Shown in pieces: positions 7,322 through 14,301 of a stretch of DNA of 21,057 nucleotides (positions are counted from its first letter, which is position 1; each line of letters begins with the position of its first letter). The notes under the pieces are model-generated. The model did no database searches and was not told the origin of the DNA. It was given only the letters and a program-made list of their open reading frames with translations. The DNA is from Treponema sp. UBA937. Lineage in GTDB: Bacteria > Spirochaetota > Spirochaetia > Treponematales > Breznakiellaceae. A program made the position numbers and the translations under genes. The stretch spans positions 19,887 through 40,943 of the forward strand of contig DBDH01000036.1 of NCBI GenBank assembly GCA_002293455.1. The letters are read 5' to 3'.

Positions 7322-7359
7322 GTGGAGAGCTGTAATGGTTTTTTCCATCCGCTCTGCAC
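7322..7359 (+). other. Possible RNA hairpin in the leader of the next gene
   Basis: GTG-GAGAGC pairs with GCTCT-GCAC around one mismatch, and an inner ATGG/CCAT pair encloses a T6 loop. It lies in the 130-bp gap between the second hydrolase and the first small lipoprotein. It has no T-run after it, so it is more likely a transcript-structure or processing element than a terminator. Confidence 0.3.
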
Positions 7360-7411
7360 GTATGCGCGGGGACGGGTGTGAATAAATAAAACATTTTTAG
7401 GAGGCCGCAAT

Positions 7412-8278
7412 ATGAAAAAGATTGCAGCAATTTTAGGAGCATTGTTGGTTGTGTTAACCGTGCTTACATTTGTCGCTTGTGAGAACGGCGTACAGAAAAT
7501 CTCAGGTGATGTTGGTGGTAATGTTGGTATTAATAAAAACAAAGCCCCCTCAGTACCGATTAATGCAAGTCTGGCTAGGGGCTATGATGCTCCTTACACG
7601 CCTATGAAAGCTGGCTTCATTTTAAATTGGCTTAGTGTTGGACCGGATTTAGATTATGTCGTATATATCAAACAAGAAGGAAAAAACAGTTATTACGATG
7701 TTATAGATACCCCCAATCATTACAGTATTGAACCCAACGGATACAACTGGGATGGTGCAGATCCCAATATGTCACTTGACGTTGATAAATGGTCTTATTT
7801 CAAAGCTGATCAATTCAAAGTTGCAGGAAACTTCCAGTTTGGTGTGCGTTCTTCCTATAAAAATAATGTTGGATTCGACACTGTTGATTCCGATATCCTA
7901 TGGTCTCAAGTTTTCGAGATTAAAAAAATCGGTGCGCCGGATGCCTCGGTAGATTTGGGTGCTTCCGGAAAATTCGCGGATGCTGTGGTTAGATTTCCCA
8001 AAGTCGAAGGCGCTACGAGATATACTATTTTCCCCAAAATAAATGAGATGTATGTTGGCGGATATGATGTTTCTGCAGAAGACTGGGAAGGTGAAGAAGA
8101 GCTTTCTGTAATTCTCGCTGCTTTAAACGGCGGTAATGGGCCTGATCCTATTAATTGGAATCCGGCAGCAGGTAAATCTCTGACTATGCCTGTTCAGGCT
8201 TTTACAGACAATATCCAATATACCGCTGATTCTTCTGAAACAAAGGTAACGTTAGCGCTTACAGCAGCAATGTTTTAG
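7412..8278 (+). CDS. Lipoprotein of unknown function, possible glycan-binding
   Basis: A 288-residue lipoprotein. The signal peptide MKKIAAILGALLVVLTVLTFVAC lipidates Cys23. The mature part is acidic and rich in aromatic residues and predicted beta strands. The stretch FILNWLSVGPDLDYVVYIKQ resembles a fibronectin-III-like strand pattern, and VVRFPKVEGATRYTIFP may begin a second such domain. There are no enzyme motifs. AGGAGG at 7399-7404 supports the start. Its position between surface hydrolases and an outer-membrane barrel suggests a surface or periplasmic glycan-binding role comparable to SusE/SusF in Bacteroidetes. That is inference from context only; I do not recognise the family. Confidence 0.72.
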   Translation: MKKIAAILGALLVVLTVLTFVACENGVQKISGDVGGNVGINKNKAPSVPINASLARGYDAPYTPMKAGFILNWLSVGPDLDYVVYIKQEGKNSYYDVIDTPNHYSIEPNGYNWDGADPNMSLDVDKWSYFKADQFKVAGNFQFGVRSSYKNNVGFDTVDSDILWSQVFEIKKIGAPDASVDLGASGKFADAVVRFPKVEGATRYTIFPKINEMYVGGYDVSAEDWEGEEELSVILAALNGGNGPDPINWNPAAGKSLTMPVQAFTDNIQYTADSSETKVTLALTAAMF

Positions 8279-8305
8279 TTACTAGATTCAGTCACCAAAA
8301 AAACG

Positions 8306-8333
8306 TAGCGTACTAAGTTAGCTTAGTACGCTA
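8306..8333 (+). other. Strong intercistronic hairpin
   Basis: TAGCGTACTAAG and CTTAGTACGCTA are a perfect 12-bp inverted repeat with a TTAG loop, beginning 28 bases after a stop codon. There is no T-run downstream on the plus strand; an A7 run precedes it. It is more likely to protect an mRNA 3' end than to terminate, which would raise the amount of upstream products relative to downstream ones. Confidence 0.55.
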
Positions 8334-8419
8334 TGGTATCATGAACAAATCCGTTATGAAGTGTACTGGCCGCACCGCGCGAGTGTACAGAAAAGTAATT
8401 TTTTAAGGAGGAAGCTATT

Positions 8420-9151
8420 ATGAAAAAGAAAGCTTCAATATTGGAAGTACTGTTAGTAGTGTTGTTAGCGTTATCTGTTATAGCTTGCAATGATGCTAAT
8501 ATCACTATTCCTGAGGATCCTGCTGGTGGTGACCAGATAAAACTTGGCGACTGGAAAGCTTTCCCATTGGCAAATAATCTAGCCCCTGTGAATACAATTA
8601 AAACGGCTGAGAAAGAAGATGATGATGAAAATAAATACCTTGAGGTGTCTCTAAATTTTATAGAAAATCTAACGTCTGATGGTATCCAAATTGAATTTTA
8701 TGGCAATTTTGATGAATCGATAGATGTTACCGATTATACAGGAATTTGTTTCAAGGCAAAATATGACAGCGCTGGCTTTCCCTTTGAGTTCTTTTTATCG
8801 CAAAGGAAAGGCAATCCCACTCTTGGAGCACCCGGTACTAATCCGGTAGAACCAAGCACTTATACAGGTAAAGCAACGGCAACGATAGGCAGAAATATTA
8901 ATTTATCCGGCAGAGAAACAGAGGGATGGCAAGAGTTTACGTGGGAATGGAAAGTTGCTGATATTGTTGTTAATGGTTGGAATACCCCCGCCTCTATGGA
9001 TTGGAACGTAGTAAAAAAGGAAATAACAAGATACATGTTTCTTATTGGGCGCGGTGAAAACGCCAATGGTACATATACTTTACAGCTTGATGATATTGGT
9101 TTTATCAAAGCTGATGGTACCAAAGTTATTTACGCTGATTTTGAAGATTAA
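8420..9151 (+). CDS. Lipoprotein with carbohydrate-binding-module-like fold
   Basis: A 243-residue lipoprotein (lipobox SVIAC, Cys23). The mature part reads like a galactose-binding-type beta sandwich of the CBM11/CIA30 sort. It has a paired opening strand set (KYLEVSLNFIEN), the core strand YTGICFKAKYD, a WQEFTWEWKVAD strand, and the closing ITRYMFLIGRG...TYTLQLDDIGFI, where the DDI turn is typical. No catalytic motif is visible. It probably binds oligo- or polysaccharide at the cell surface and passes it to the hydrolases or the barrel encoded next door. AAGGAGG at 8405-8411 supports the start. The specific family is uncertain. Confidence 0.75.
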   Translation: MKKKASILEVLLVVLLALSVIACNDANITIPEDPAGGDQIKLGDWKAFPLANNLAPVNTIKTAEKEDDDENKYLEVSLNFIENLTSDGIQIEFYGNFDESIDVTDYTGICFKAKYDSAGFPFEFFLSQRKGNPTLGAPGTNPVEPSTYTGKATATIGRNINLSGRETEGWQEFTWEWKVADIVVNGWNTPASMDWNVVKKEITRYMFLIGRGENANGTYTLQLDDIGFIKADGTKVIYADFED

Positions 9152-9172
9152 CCAACTTAGGAGGAATGGATT

Positions 9173-10741
9173 TTGAAAAAGATACTATTGGCAATCATAG
9201 GTATTGCTCTTGTTTCTTCCGCGCTGTTTGCGGGGGAGATTGCGACTGGATCAGGCGGGCGTTTTGATATAGTGTCCCGTACCTCCTTTGGGATAGACCT
9301 TGATAATCCCTACCGCTTTGGACTTAAAAACGAACTTACACGTTTTGCCTTGGTGCTTAATCTTGTGCCGTATCAAAAAGCATCAAACAGAGTAAATTCC
9401 GATGATGCGGTTGGGTTTATTGACTTCACCCTGTTTCATCTCGATTTGGTAAAATCGGGCGGGAATACCCCGAATCAAGGCGGTGATGCTTATAACGCGC
9501 CTGGGGCTATAGGAACAAACCGCTATCAAACAGGCGAATTTGTCGCGGGTATTGTAAAAGGTCCCTGGCTTATTCAGCTAAACGCGGGCGGGAACGAACC
9601 GTTTCTTTCCCCGTGGAATAAAGGGCTGCAGTTCGTAAATGATGGTATCAAACTGTCTTGGGCATACCTCGATTCAATGGTAGATGTTGTACGCGATAAA
9701 CCCATTAGCAGTATGAAACCGCTTATTTCTATGGGAGAAGAACTCACCGATGGAGCGGGAACTACAACCAGCACCAACAGTGTTGTAAACCAGTTCCAGC
9801 AGGACGGCATGGGCAATCCGGGCAGCGGCGACGATTTTGCTATGGGCGGCGCAAAGTACAATCAAGGGCATCTTATCGCTGTCATGTACAACAGAGAGAC
9901 TTTTGGCATTAACCTAAAGCTCGCTACGGAAAAGGCTTTTGATGACAGTACCATCACAAAAGATAATATGAATGGTCTTGCTGTTGGTATTGACTCTGTG
10001 TTTAATCCGTCAGCACTTCCCGGCTTAAAGATTTTTGCTTCTGCGGCGGGAAAAACTATGTACGGCCTGGACAAGAATCCTGACGATATTATGGCAGGTA
10101 CCAAAATCGGCTACGAAATTTTTCTTAACGAAGATGTTTCTGTTCAGCCTTATGTTGGCTTGGACTTTGGGACATCGCTTAAAAATAATGGCGGTACGGA
10201 AAACACCATGTATGAGGCGTCGGTTGGTGCTGTAATGCGCTGGCCTGGACAAGGCGGTTGGTTAACTGACTATCTCCGCGATTCTGATGGGCGTGTATGG
10301 CCTGGAATGGCGCTGGCTTATAAAATCTTTGATTATACTGATACAAGTGTTGACCCAAAACATTCCATAAAATTTACTCTCTTTGAACCAAAAGGTGATG
10401 ACGGGATGTTCTTTGGTCTCGGTGCGGAAGCAATTGTGGACTTCATCAATATCGGCGAAGACAAGGCACAGTTAATGGCAACGGTTTATGTTGACTATAC
10501 ACTGCCTGGTTTCATGGGCATCCCCGGAGCATTCATCCCTTGGGCAATCATCTGTTATGACAACCTGCCTGGAACCGGCGGCGATGACAGAATCAACGAC
10601 ATGAAACTTGATATCGGCGTAAAACTGGAAAATGCTATCTCCAATACTACCTTCGGTATCGGCTGGCACAGTGGAAGCATTATCCAGCAAACTCAATATC
10701 ATTGGGGCTATATCCGCGCCACTGCGGAAATACGTTTCTAA
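9173..10741 (+). CDS. Outer-membrane beta-barrel protein (porin-like)
   Basis: A 522-residue protein with a signal peptide (MKKILLAIIGIALVSSALFA, likely cut before GEIATG). Repeating amphipathic strands run throughout, and it ends in Phe (RATAEIRF), the C-terminal signal read by the BAM machinery. No TonB box or plug domain is evident, so passive diffusion is likely. The start is TTG, eight bases after AGGAGG (9159-9164); the nearby ATG at 9166 is out of frame. Placed between the glycan-binding lipoproteins and the ABC importer, it is the probable entry pore for the oligosaccharides released by the hydrolases. Similar barrels accompany sugar ABC systems in treponemes, but the specificity is not known. 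Confidence 0.75.
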   Translation: MKKILLAIIGIALVSSALFAGEIATGSGGRFDIVSRTSFGIDLDNPYRFGLKNELTRFALVLNLVPYQKASNRVNSDDAVGFIDFTLFHLDLVKSGGNTPNQGGDAYNAPGAIGTNRYQTGEFVAGIVKGPWLIQLNAGGNEPFLSPWNKGLQFVNDGIKLSWAYLDSMVDVVRDKPISSMKPLISMGEELTDGAGTTTSTNSVVNQFQQDGMGNPGSGDDFAMGGAKYNQGHLIAVMYNRETFGINLKLATEKAFDDSTITKDNMNGLAVGIDSVFNPSALPGLKIFASAAGKTMYGLDKNPDDIMAGTKIGYEIFLNEDVSVQPYVGLDFGTSLKNNGGTENTMYEASVGAVMRWPGQGGWLTDYLRDSDGRVWPGMALAYKIFDYTDTSVDPKHSIKFTLFEPKGDDGMFFGLGAEAIVDFINIGEDKAQLMATVYVDYTLPGFMGIPGAFIPWAIICYDNLPGTGGDDRINDMKLDIGVKLENAISNTTFGIGWHSGSIIQQTQYHWGYIRATAEIRF

Positions 10742-10742
10742 A

Positions 10743-10760
10743 AACGTTTTTGTAAACGTT
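10743..10760 (+). other. Small inverted repeat before the binding-protein gene
   Basis: AACGTTT and AAACGTT are separated by TTGT. It sits between the barrel's stop codon and the AAGGAGG of the next gene. It could be a weak RNA hairpin or a degenerate CG-centred operator: GTAAACGTTATT matches the upstream operators only partly. Confidence 0.3.
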
Positions 10761-10781
10761 ATTCTTTAAGGAGGATATAAC

Positions 10782-12170
10782 ATGAAAAAGATTATTACAA
10801 TATTATGTATGACATTTTGTATTGTTTCGTTTGTTTTTGCGGGCGGTTCCGGCGATGGGCGGACTGGCGGAAAGGCAGTGTTGAAATTGGGTATATGGCC
10901 TGAAGATACCCTTCCCGGAGAGATCAGGATGCACGAGGAGTTTGTAAAAGAATTCAACGCCCTCTATCCCAACGTGGAAGTGCAGCCTGCTCAGTACCGC
11001 TACGCGGTGGATACTTTTGTTCCTCTTGTTGAATCCGGACAGCTCCCGACTATCTACGAAAGCTGGTTTACGGAACCCCAGAAACTTATCGACAACGGAT
11101 TCGCGAAGGATATTACCGCGGAACTGCAATCCCTCGGCTGGGATACCAAAATGAACGAATCCATTAAGACTTTGCTCTCCAGAGACGGAAAGATTTACGG
11201 TGTTCCCCGTGACGGCTATTCTCTGGGACTTATGCTGAATGTGGAACTCTTCCGTGAAGCGGGACTTGTTGACCGCAACGGTATTCCGCTGTATCCCAAA
11301 ACATGGGCGGAGCTGGCTCAGACGGCAAAGATCATCAAAGATAAAACCGGTATGGCAGGACTGTGTCTGTTGGCGCGTGATAACGCCGGCGGATGGCATT
11401 TTTCCAATATTGCCTGGGGATTCGGCGCGCAGTTTGAAGTCTACAGAAACGGAAGATGGATTGCTCAGGTCAATTCTCCCGAAGTGGTCGCGGCAATGGA
11501 ATACGTAAAATCCCTCAAGTGGGAATATGACGTACTGACCCCCGACCCGACCAACGAAGATTGGGGAACCGGATTCCGTGCTATCGGTACGGGAACCGCG
11601 GCAATGTACATCGCCGCCCAGGACGCGGTTAACCAGCCTACTATGGCAAACGGTCTTCCTGTAACTGACCTTGCCCTGGTCCCGATTCCGGCAGGTCCCA
11701 GAGGACAGTATTCCCTTATGGGCGGAACTCCGTATATGTTTGCTCCCAATGCTACTTCCGAAGAAGTAATGGCCGCGCTTCACTATCTTGAAATCATGGG
11801 CCGCGCTCCGGTAGTTAATGACAGCACCGTAGCGGGACTGAGAGCGGACGCCGCGATGAGACGCAACGAAGGCGTTCCTGTTCTCCCTCCCTTCCCCGCA
11901 TGGACCGATCCCGCTTATTTGAAAGCGCAGATGGATGCCGTCAACGAGTTTTCAAATGTTGATATGCGCCTCTACAACGATTACTACGCAATGGTTGCGG
12001 AAGCAACAAACCTCCGTGCCGAAGAACCGATGCTCGCTCAGGATTTGTACGCGGAGCTGACCAAAGTTCTCCAGGCTGTTATTACTGACAGGAACGCGAA
12101 TGTAAAAGCTCTCCTCGATGTAGCACAGCGCAATTTCCAGCAGCTCCTTGATACTCAGGCAGCTTTATAA
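10782..12170 (+). CDS. Sugar ABC transporter substrate-binding protein
   Basis: A 462-residue extracytoplasmic solute-binding protein of the family 1 (MalE/UgpB-like) type. The signal peptide ends FVFA before GGSGDG, and no lipobox is present, so it should be a soluble periplasmic protein. Typical features are KLGIWPEDTLPGE at the mature N-terminus, the FNALYPNVEV strand-helix, LPTIYESW, and the YGVPRDGYSLGLMLNVELF hinge region. AAGGAGG at 10768-10774 supports the start. It should bind the oligosaccharide in the periplasm and deliver it to the two permeases encoded downstream. A di- or oligosaccharide of glucose is expected from the neighbouring phosphorylases, but the sequence alone does not fix the ligand. 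Confidence 0.92.
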   Translation: MKKIITILCMTFCIVSFVFAGGSGDGRTGGKAVLKLGIWPEDTLPGEIRMHEEFVKEFNALYPNVEVQPAQYRYAVDTFVPLVESGQLPTIYESWFTEPQKLIDNGFAKDITAELQSLGWDTKMNESIKTLLSRDGKIYGVPRDGYSLGLMLNVELFREAGLVDRNGIPLYPKTWAELAQTAKIIKDKTGMAGLCLLARDNAGGWHFSNIAWGFGAQFEVYRNGRWIAQVNSPEVVAAMEYVKSLKWEYDVLTPDPTNEDWGTGFRAIGTGTAAMYIAAQDAVNQPTMANGLPVTDLALVPIPAGPRGQYSLMGGTPYMFAPNATSEEVMAALHYLEIMGRAPVVNDSTVAGLRADAAMRRNEGVPVLPPFPAWTDPAYLKAQMDAVNEFSNVDMRLYNDYYAMVAEATNLRAEEPMLAQDLYAELTKVLQAVITDRNANVKALLDVAQRNFQQLLDTQAAL

Positions 12171-12184
12171 TGTAAGGAAACAAC

Positions 12185-12211
12185 CGGGCCCTGAGTCTGT
12201 CGAAGGGTCCG
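12185..12211 (+). other. Hairpin between binding-protein and permease genes (CCCTGAG...CGAAGGG type)
   Basis: CGGGCCCT pairs with AGGGTCCG (8 bp, one G-U) around an 11-base loop, followed by a weak ATTGTTTT tract. The core CCCTGAGTCTGTCGAAGGG resembles a short palindromic intergenic repeat that I recall from many unrelated bacterial genomes. It may stabilise or partly end the transcript after the binding-protein gene, so that more binding protein than permease is made. Confidence 0.55.
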
Positions 12212-12253
12212 ATTGTTTTGGCGCCTCAACCGCCGCGGTATTGGAGGAAATAT

Positions 12254-13171
12254 ATGGCTGTAGGACAGACTGTGATAAATCGGAAGCGTAAAAAAAGTTC
12301 TGATTTATATATCAGGAAGAATATATCCGGGTGGCTTATCATGCTTCCCAGTGTGATACTCTTTGCTTTTTTTGTATGGGAACCGCTGCTTGAAAGCGTG
12401 CATCTATCGCTGTTTCGGGCTCAGGGGATGACCTTAATACAATATGTTGGAATCAAGAATTATGTTGATGTGTTTCGGCATCCCGATTTCACTCCGGCAT
12501 TAATCAATACATTTAAGTACACGTTATGGTCTCTTGTTATAGGGTTTCTTGTTCCGATTATTCTTGCGATTATTATCAATGAGATACGCAAGGGGAAATC
12601 ATTATTCAAGATGAGCGTTTATCTTCCCAACATTGTCCCTGGTATGGCAATGGTGCTTATGTGGGGATTTATTTTCAGGCCGGGAAATACCGGCGTACTC
12701 AATGTACTGCTCGGACATTTGGGCATTGGAGCGCAGCCTTGGCTTACGAATCCTTCATGGACCATTCCGTTGATTGTCATAGCCCTTACATGGAGGGGCG
12801 CGGGGGCAACGACTTTAATCTATATTGCCGGCCTTCAGGGAATCGATCCCGAATTGTACGAGGCCGCTATTATTGACGGTGCGGGGATATGGCATAGAAT
12901 CAGGCATATAACCCTTCCGAATATTTTTAATCTTGCCCGGACCTTGTTGGTACTTCAGATTATCGCAGTGTTTCAGATACTCTACGAACCCTTGGTGATG
13001 ACCAATGGAGGACCGAATAACGCCTCCGTTTCTATGATGCAGCTGGTGTACAAATTTGCCTTTGAAAGATTTGATTATCCCAAGGCCGCCGCTGTTTCGG
13101 TTATTGTCTGTGTCATTCTCGTTGTTCTATCTTTGGTTTATTTCAAAGTGAACAAAGAAAAGGATTATTAA
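12254..13171 (+). CDS. Sugar ABC transporter permease (MalF type)
   Basis: A 305-residue inner-membrane permease with about six spans and a basic cytoplasmic N-terminus (NRKRKKSSD). The cytoplasmic EAA loop that contacts the ATPase is visible as ELYEAAIIDGAGIWHRIRHI (Glu203-Gly209). It begins at the ATG six bases after GGAGG (12243-12247). An upstream in-frame TTG at 12218 overlaps the intercistronic hairpin region and lacks a binding site. With the next gene it forms the channel of a carbohydrate-uptake importer. No ATPase is encoded in this operon. Confidence 0.92.
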   Translation: MAVGQTVINRKRKKSSDLYIRKNISGWLIMLPSVILFAFFVWEPLLESVHLSLFRAQGMTLIQYVGIKNYVDVFRHPDFTPALINTFKYTLWSLVIGFLVPIILAIIINEIRKGKSLFKMSVYLPNIVPGMAMVLMWGFIFRPGNTGVLNVLLGHLGIGAQPWLTNPSWTIPLIVIALTWRGAGATTLIYIAGLQGIDPELYEAAIIDGAGIWHRIRHITLPNIFNLARTLLVLQIIAVFQILYEPLVMTNGGPNNASVSMMQLVYKFAFERFDYPKAAAVSVIVCVILVVLSLVYFKVNKEKDY

Positions 13172-13196
13172 ACAAACATGTTCCAGGAGGAGAGTA

Positions 13197-14075
13197 TTGA
13201 AAGCTAAAACAAAGATCGGTTCATACAATGGAATTATCCGTGACTTTGATCTAAAGCATTTCCATGTCCGAATACTATATTGGCTCGTTTTTATTGTCGG
13301 AATTATTATTGTGATCGTGAGCATAGCTCCGGTCCTTTGGGTCTTCCTTTCGGGGTTTAAGGATCTAAGGGAGTTCACGAGAGATACAAATATCATGCCG
13401 AGGCGCTTCAATTTCGCCAATTACGCGGAAACCTGGAGTGATTTACGATTTTTGCGGTATTACCGCAATTCATTAATTTCTGTGGCAGGCAGTGTCTTCT
13501 GCGCGGTTTTTTTTAACGGACTCTTGGGTTATGTGCTGTCCAAAGTAAAACCCGCCGGATCAAATATCGTGTATGCGCTTGTCATGTGGGGCTTGCTTAT
13601 TCCGGCGACGACAAGTATTGTCCCGCTTTTTATGAATATTACAAGACTGCATCTGAGCGGTTCGTTTATTCCTTTGTGGCTGAGCATCGGGGCGAATGCG
13701 TTTTATGTCATTCTATTTAAAAACTTTTTTGATACCCTTCCGCAGTCGCTTATTGAAGCAGCCAAAATTGACGGCTGTACGGACTTTACTATTTTCAGAA
13801 GAATTGCCGTACCTTTGAGTAAGGCGATCATTATGGTAGTGGTCATGTATGCGATAAACGCGGCGTGGTCCGATTTCCTGCTTCCGTATCTTACGCTGAA
13901 AAACTCAGGACTGGAGACCGTTATGGTCAGATTGTTCCAGTTCAGGGGAAGCCGTGCAAATGATGTGGAGATACTCAGGGGAATCGTGTTTGCCATTATT
14001 CCGCCGATAATACTGTTCTCGATTTTCCAGAGGCAGATTACCCAGGTTACTATTCAGTCCGGTATAAAAGGGTAG
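13197..14075 (+). CDS. Sugar ABC transporter permease (MalG type)
   Basis: A 292-residue partner permease with about six spans and the EAA loop SLIEAAKIDGCTDFTIFRRI (Glu187-Gly193). The start is TTG, six bases after AGGAGG (13185-13190); no in-frame ATG lies near. It follows the first permease by 25 bases. The protein ends in the usual short basic tail (IQSGIKG). It should work with the binding protein and a shared ATPase such as MsmK/UgpC encoded elsewhere. Confidence 0.92.
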   Translation: MKAKTKIGSYNGIIRDFDLKHFHVRILYWLVFIVGIIIVIVSIAPVLWVFLSGFKDLREFTRDTNIMPRRFNFANYAETWSDLRFLRYYRNSLISVAGSVFCAVFFNGLLGYVLSKVKPAGSNIVYALVMWGLLIPATTSIVPLFMNITRLHLSGSFIPLWLSIGANAFYVILFKNFFDTLPQSLIEAAKIDGCTDFTIFRRIAVPLSKAIIMVVVMYAINAAWSDFLLPYLTLKNSGLETVMVRLFQFRGSRANDVEILRGIVFAIIPPIILFSIFQRQITQVTIQSGIKG

Positions 14076-14095
14076 GAGATTCGGCGGTTTTTATT

Positions 14096-14115
14096 GTAAT
14101 GTAATGCAATGTAAT
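14096..14115 (+). repeat. Four tandem GTAAT pentamers
   Basis: GTAAT GTAAT GCAAT GTAAT, just after the permease stop codon. A short tandem repeat, likely slippage; no function evident. Confidence 0.5.
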
Positions 14116-14125
14116 TGTGGTTCAT

Positions 14126-14152
14126 AACCCCGAAAGCGCAGCTGTCGGGGTT
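14126..14152 (+). terminator. Hairpin after the ABC operon, weak terminator
   Basis: AACCCCGA pairs with TCGGGGTT (8 bp), and an inner AGC/GCT extends the stem. The tail CTTCATTC is only modestly T-rich, so termination would be partial. Confidence 0.5.
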
Positions 14153-14207
14153 CTTCATTCGTGTTGAAGGGTTTAATTACCTCTGAATACAACCACCAAA
14201 GCAGAAC

Positions 14208-14247
14208 CAACATACCCTGTTGCTCTGCGGCGGGGTATGTTGTTTTT
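14208..14247 (+). terminator. Intrinsic terminator between importer and phosphorylase genes
   Basis: CAACATACCC (14208-14217) and GGGTATGTTG (14233-14242) form a 10-bp perfect stem, directly followed by TTTTT (14243-14247). This is the best intrinsic terminator in the window. The phosphorylase genes begin 54 bases later without a clear promoter, so they depend on read-through or on an unrecognised start. Confidence 0.75.
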
Positions 14248-14301
14248 CTCAAAAATTAAAATTGATTTTCCCACAGGGGAATTGTGCTGGAGGTGTGTGC
14301 A

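Noticed and set aside
8246..8253. TAACGTTA near the end of the first small lipoprotein gene
   Set aside because: Only the eight-base core matches and the outer operator bases are absent.
10803..11783. A 326-codon open frame antisense to the binding-protein gene
   Set aside because: Low-complexity basic sequence with no family resemblance; the opposite strand encodes a clear binding protein.
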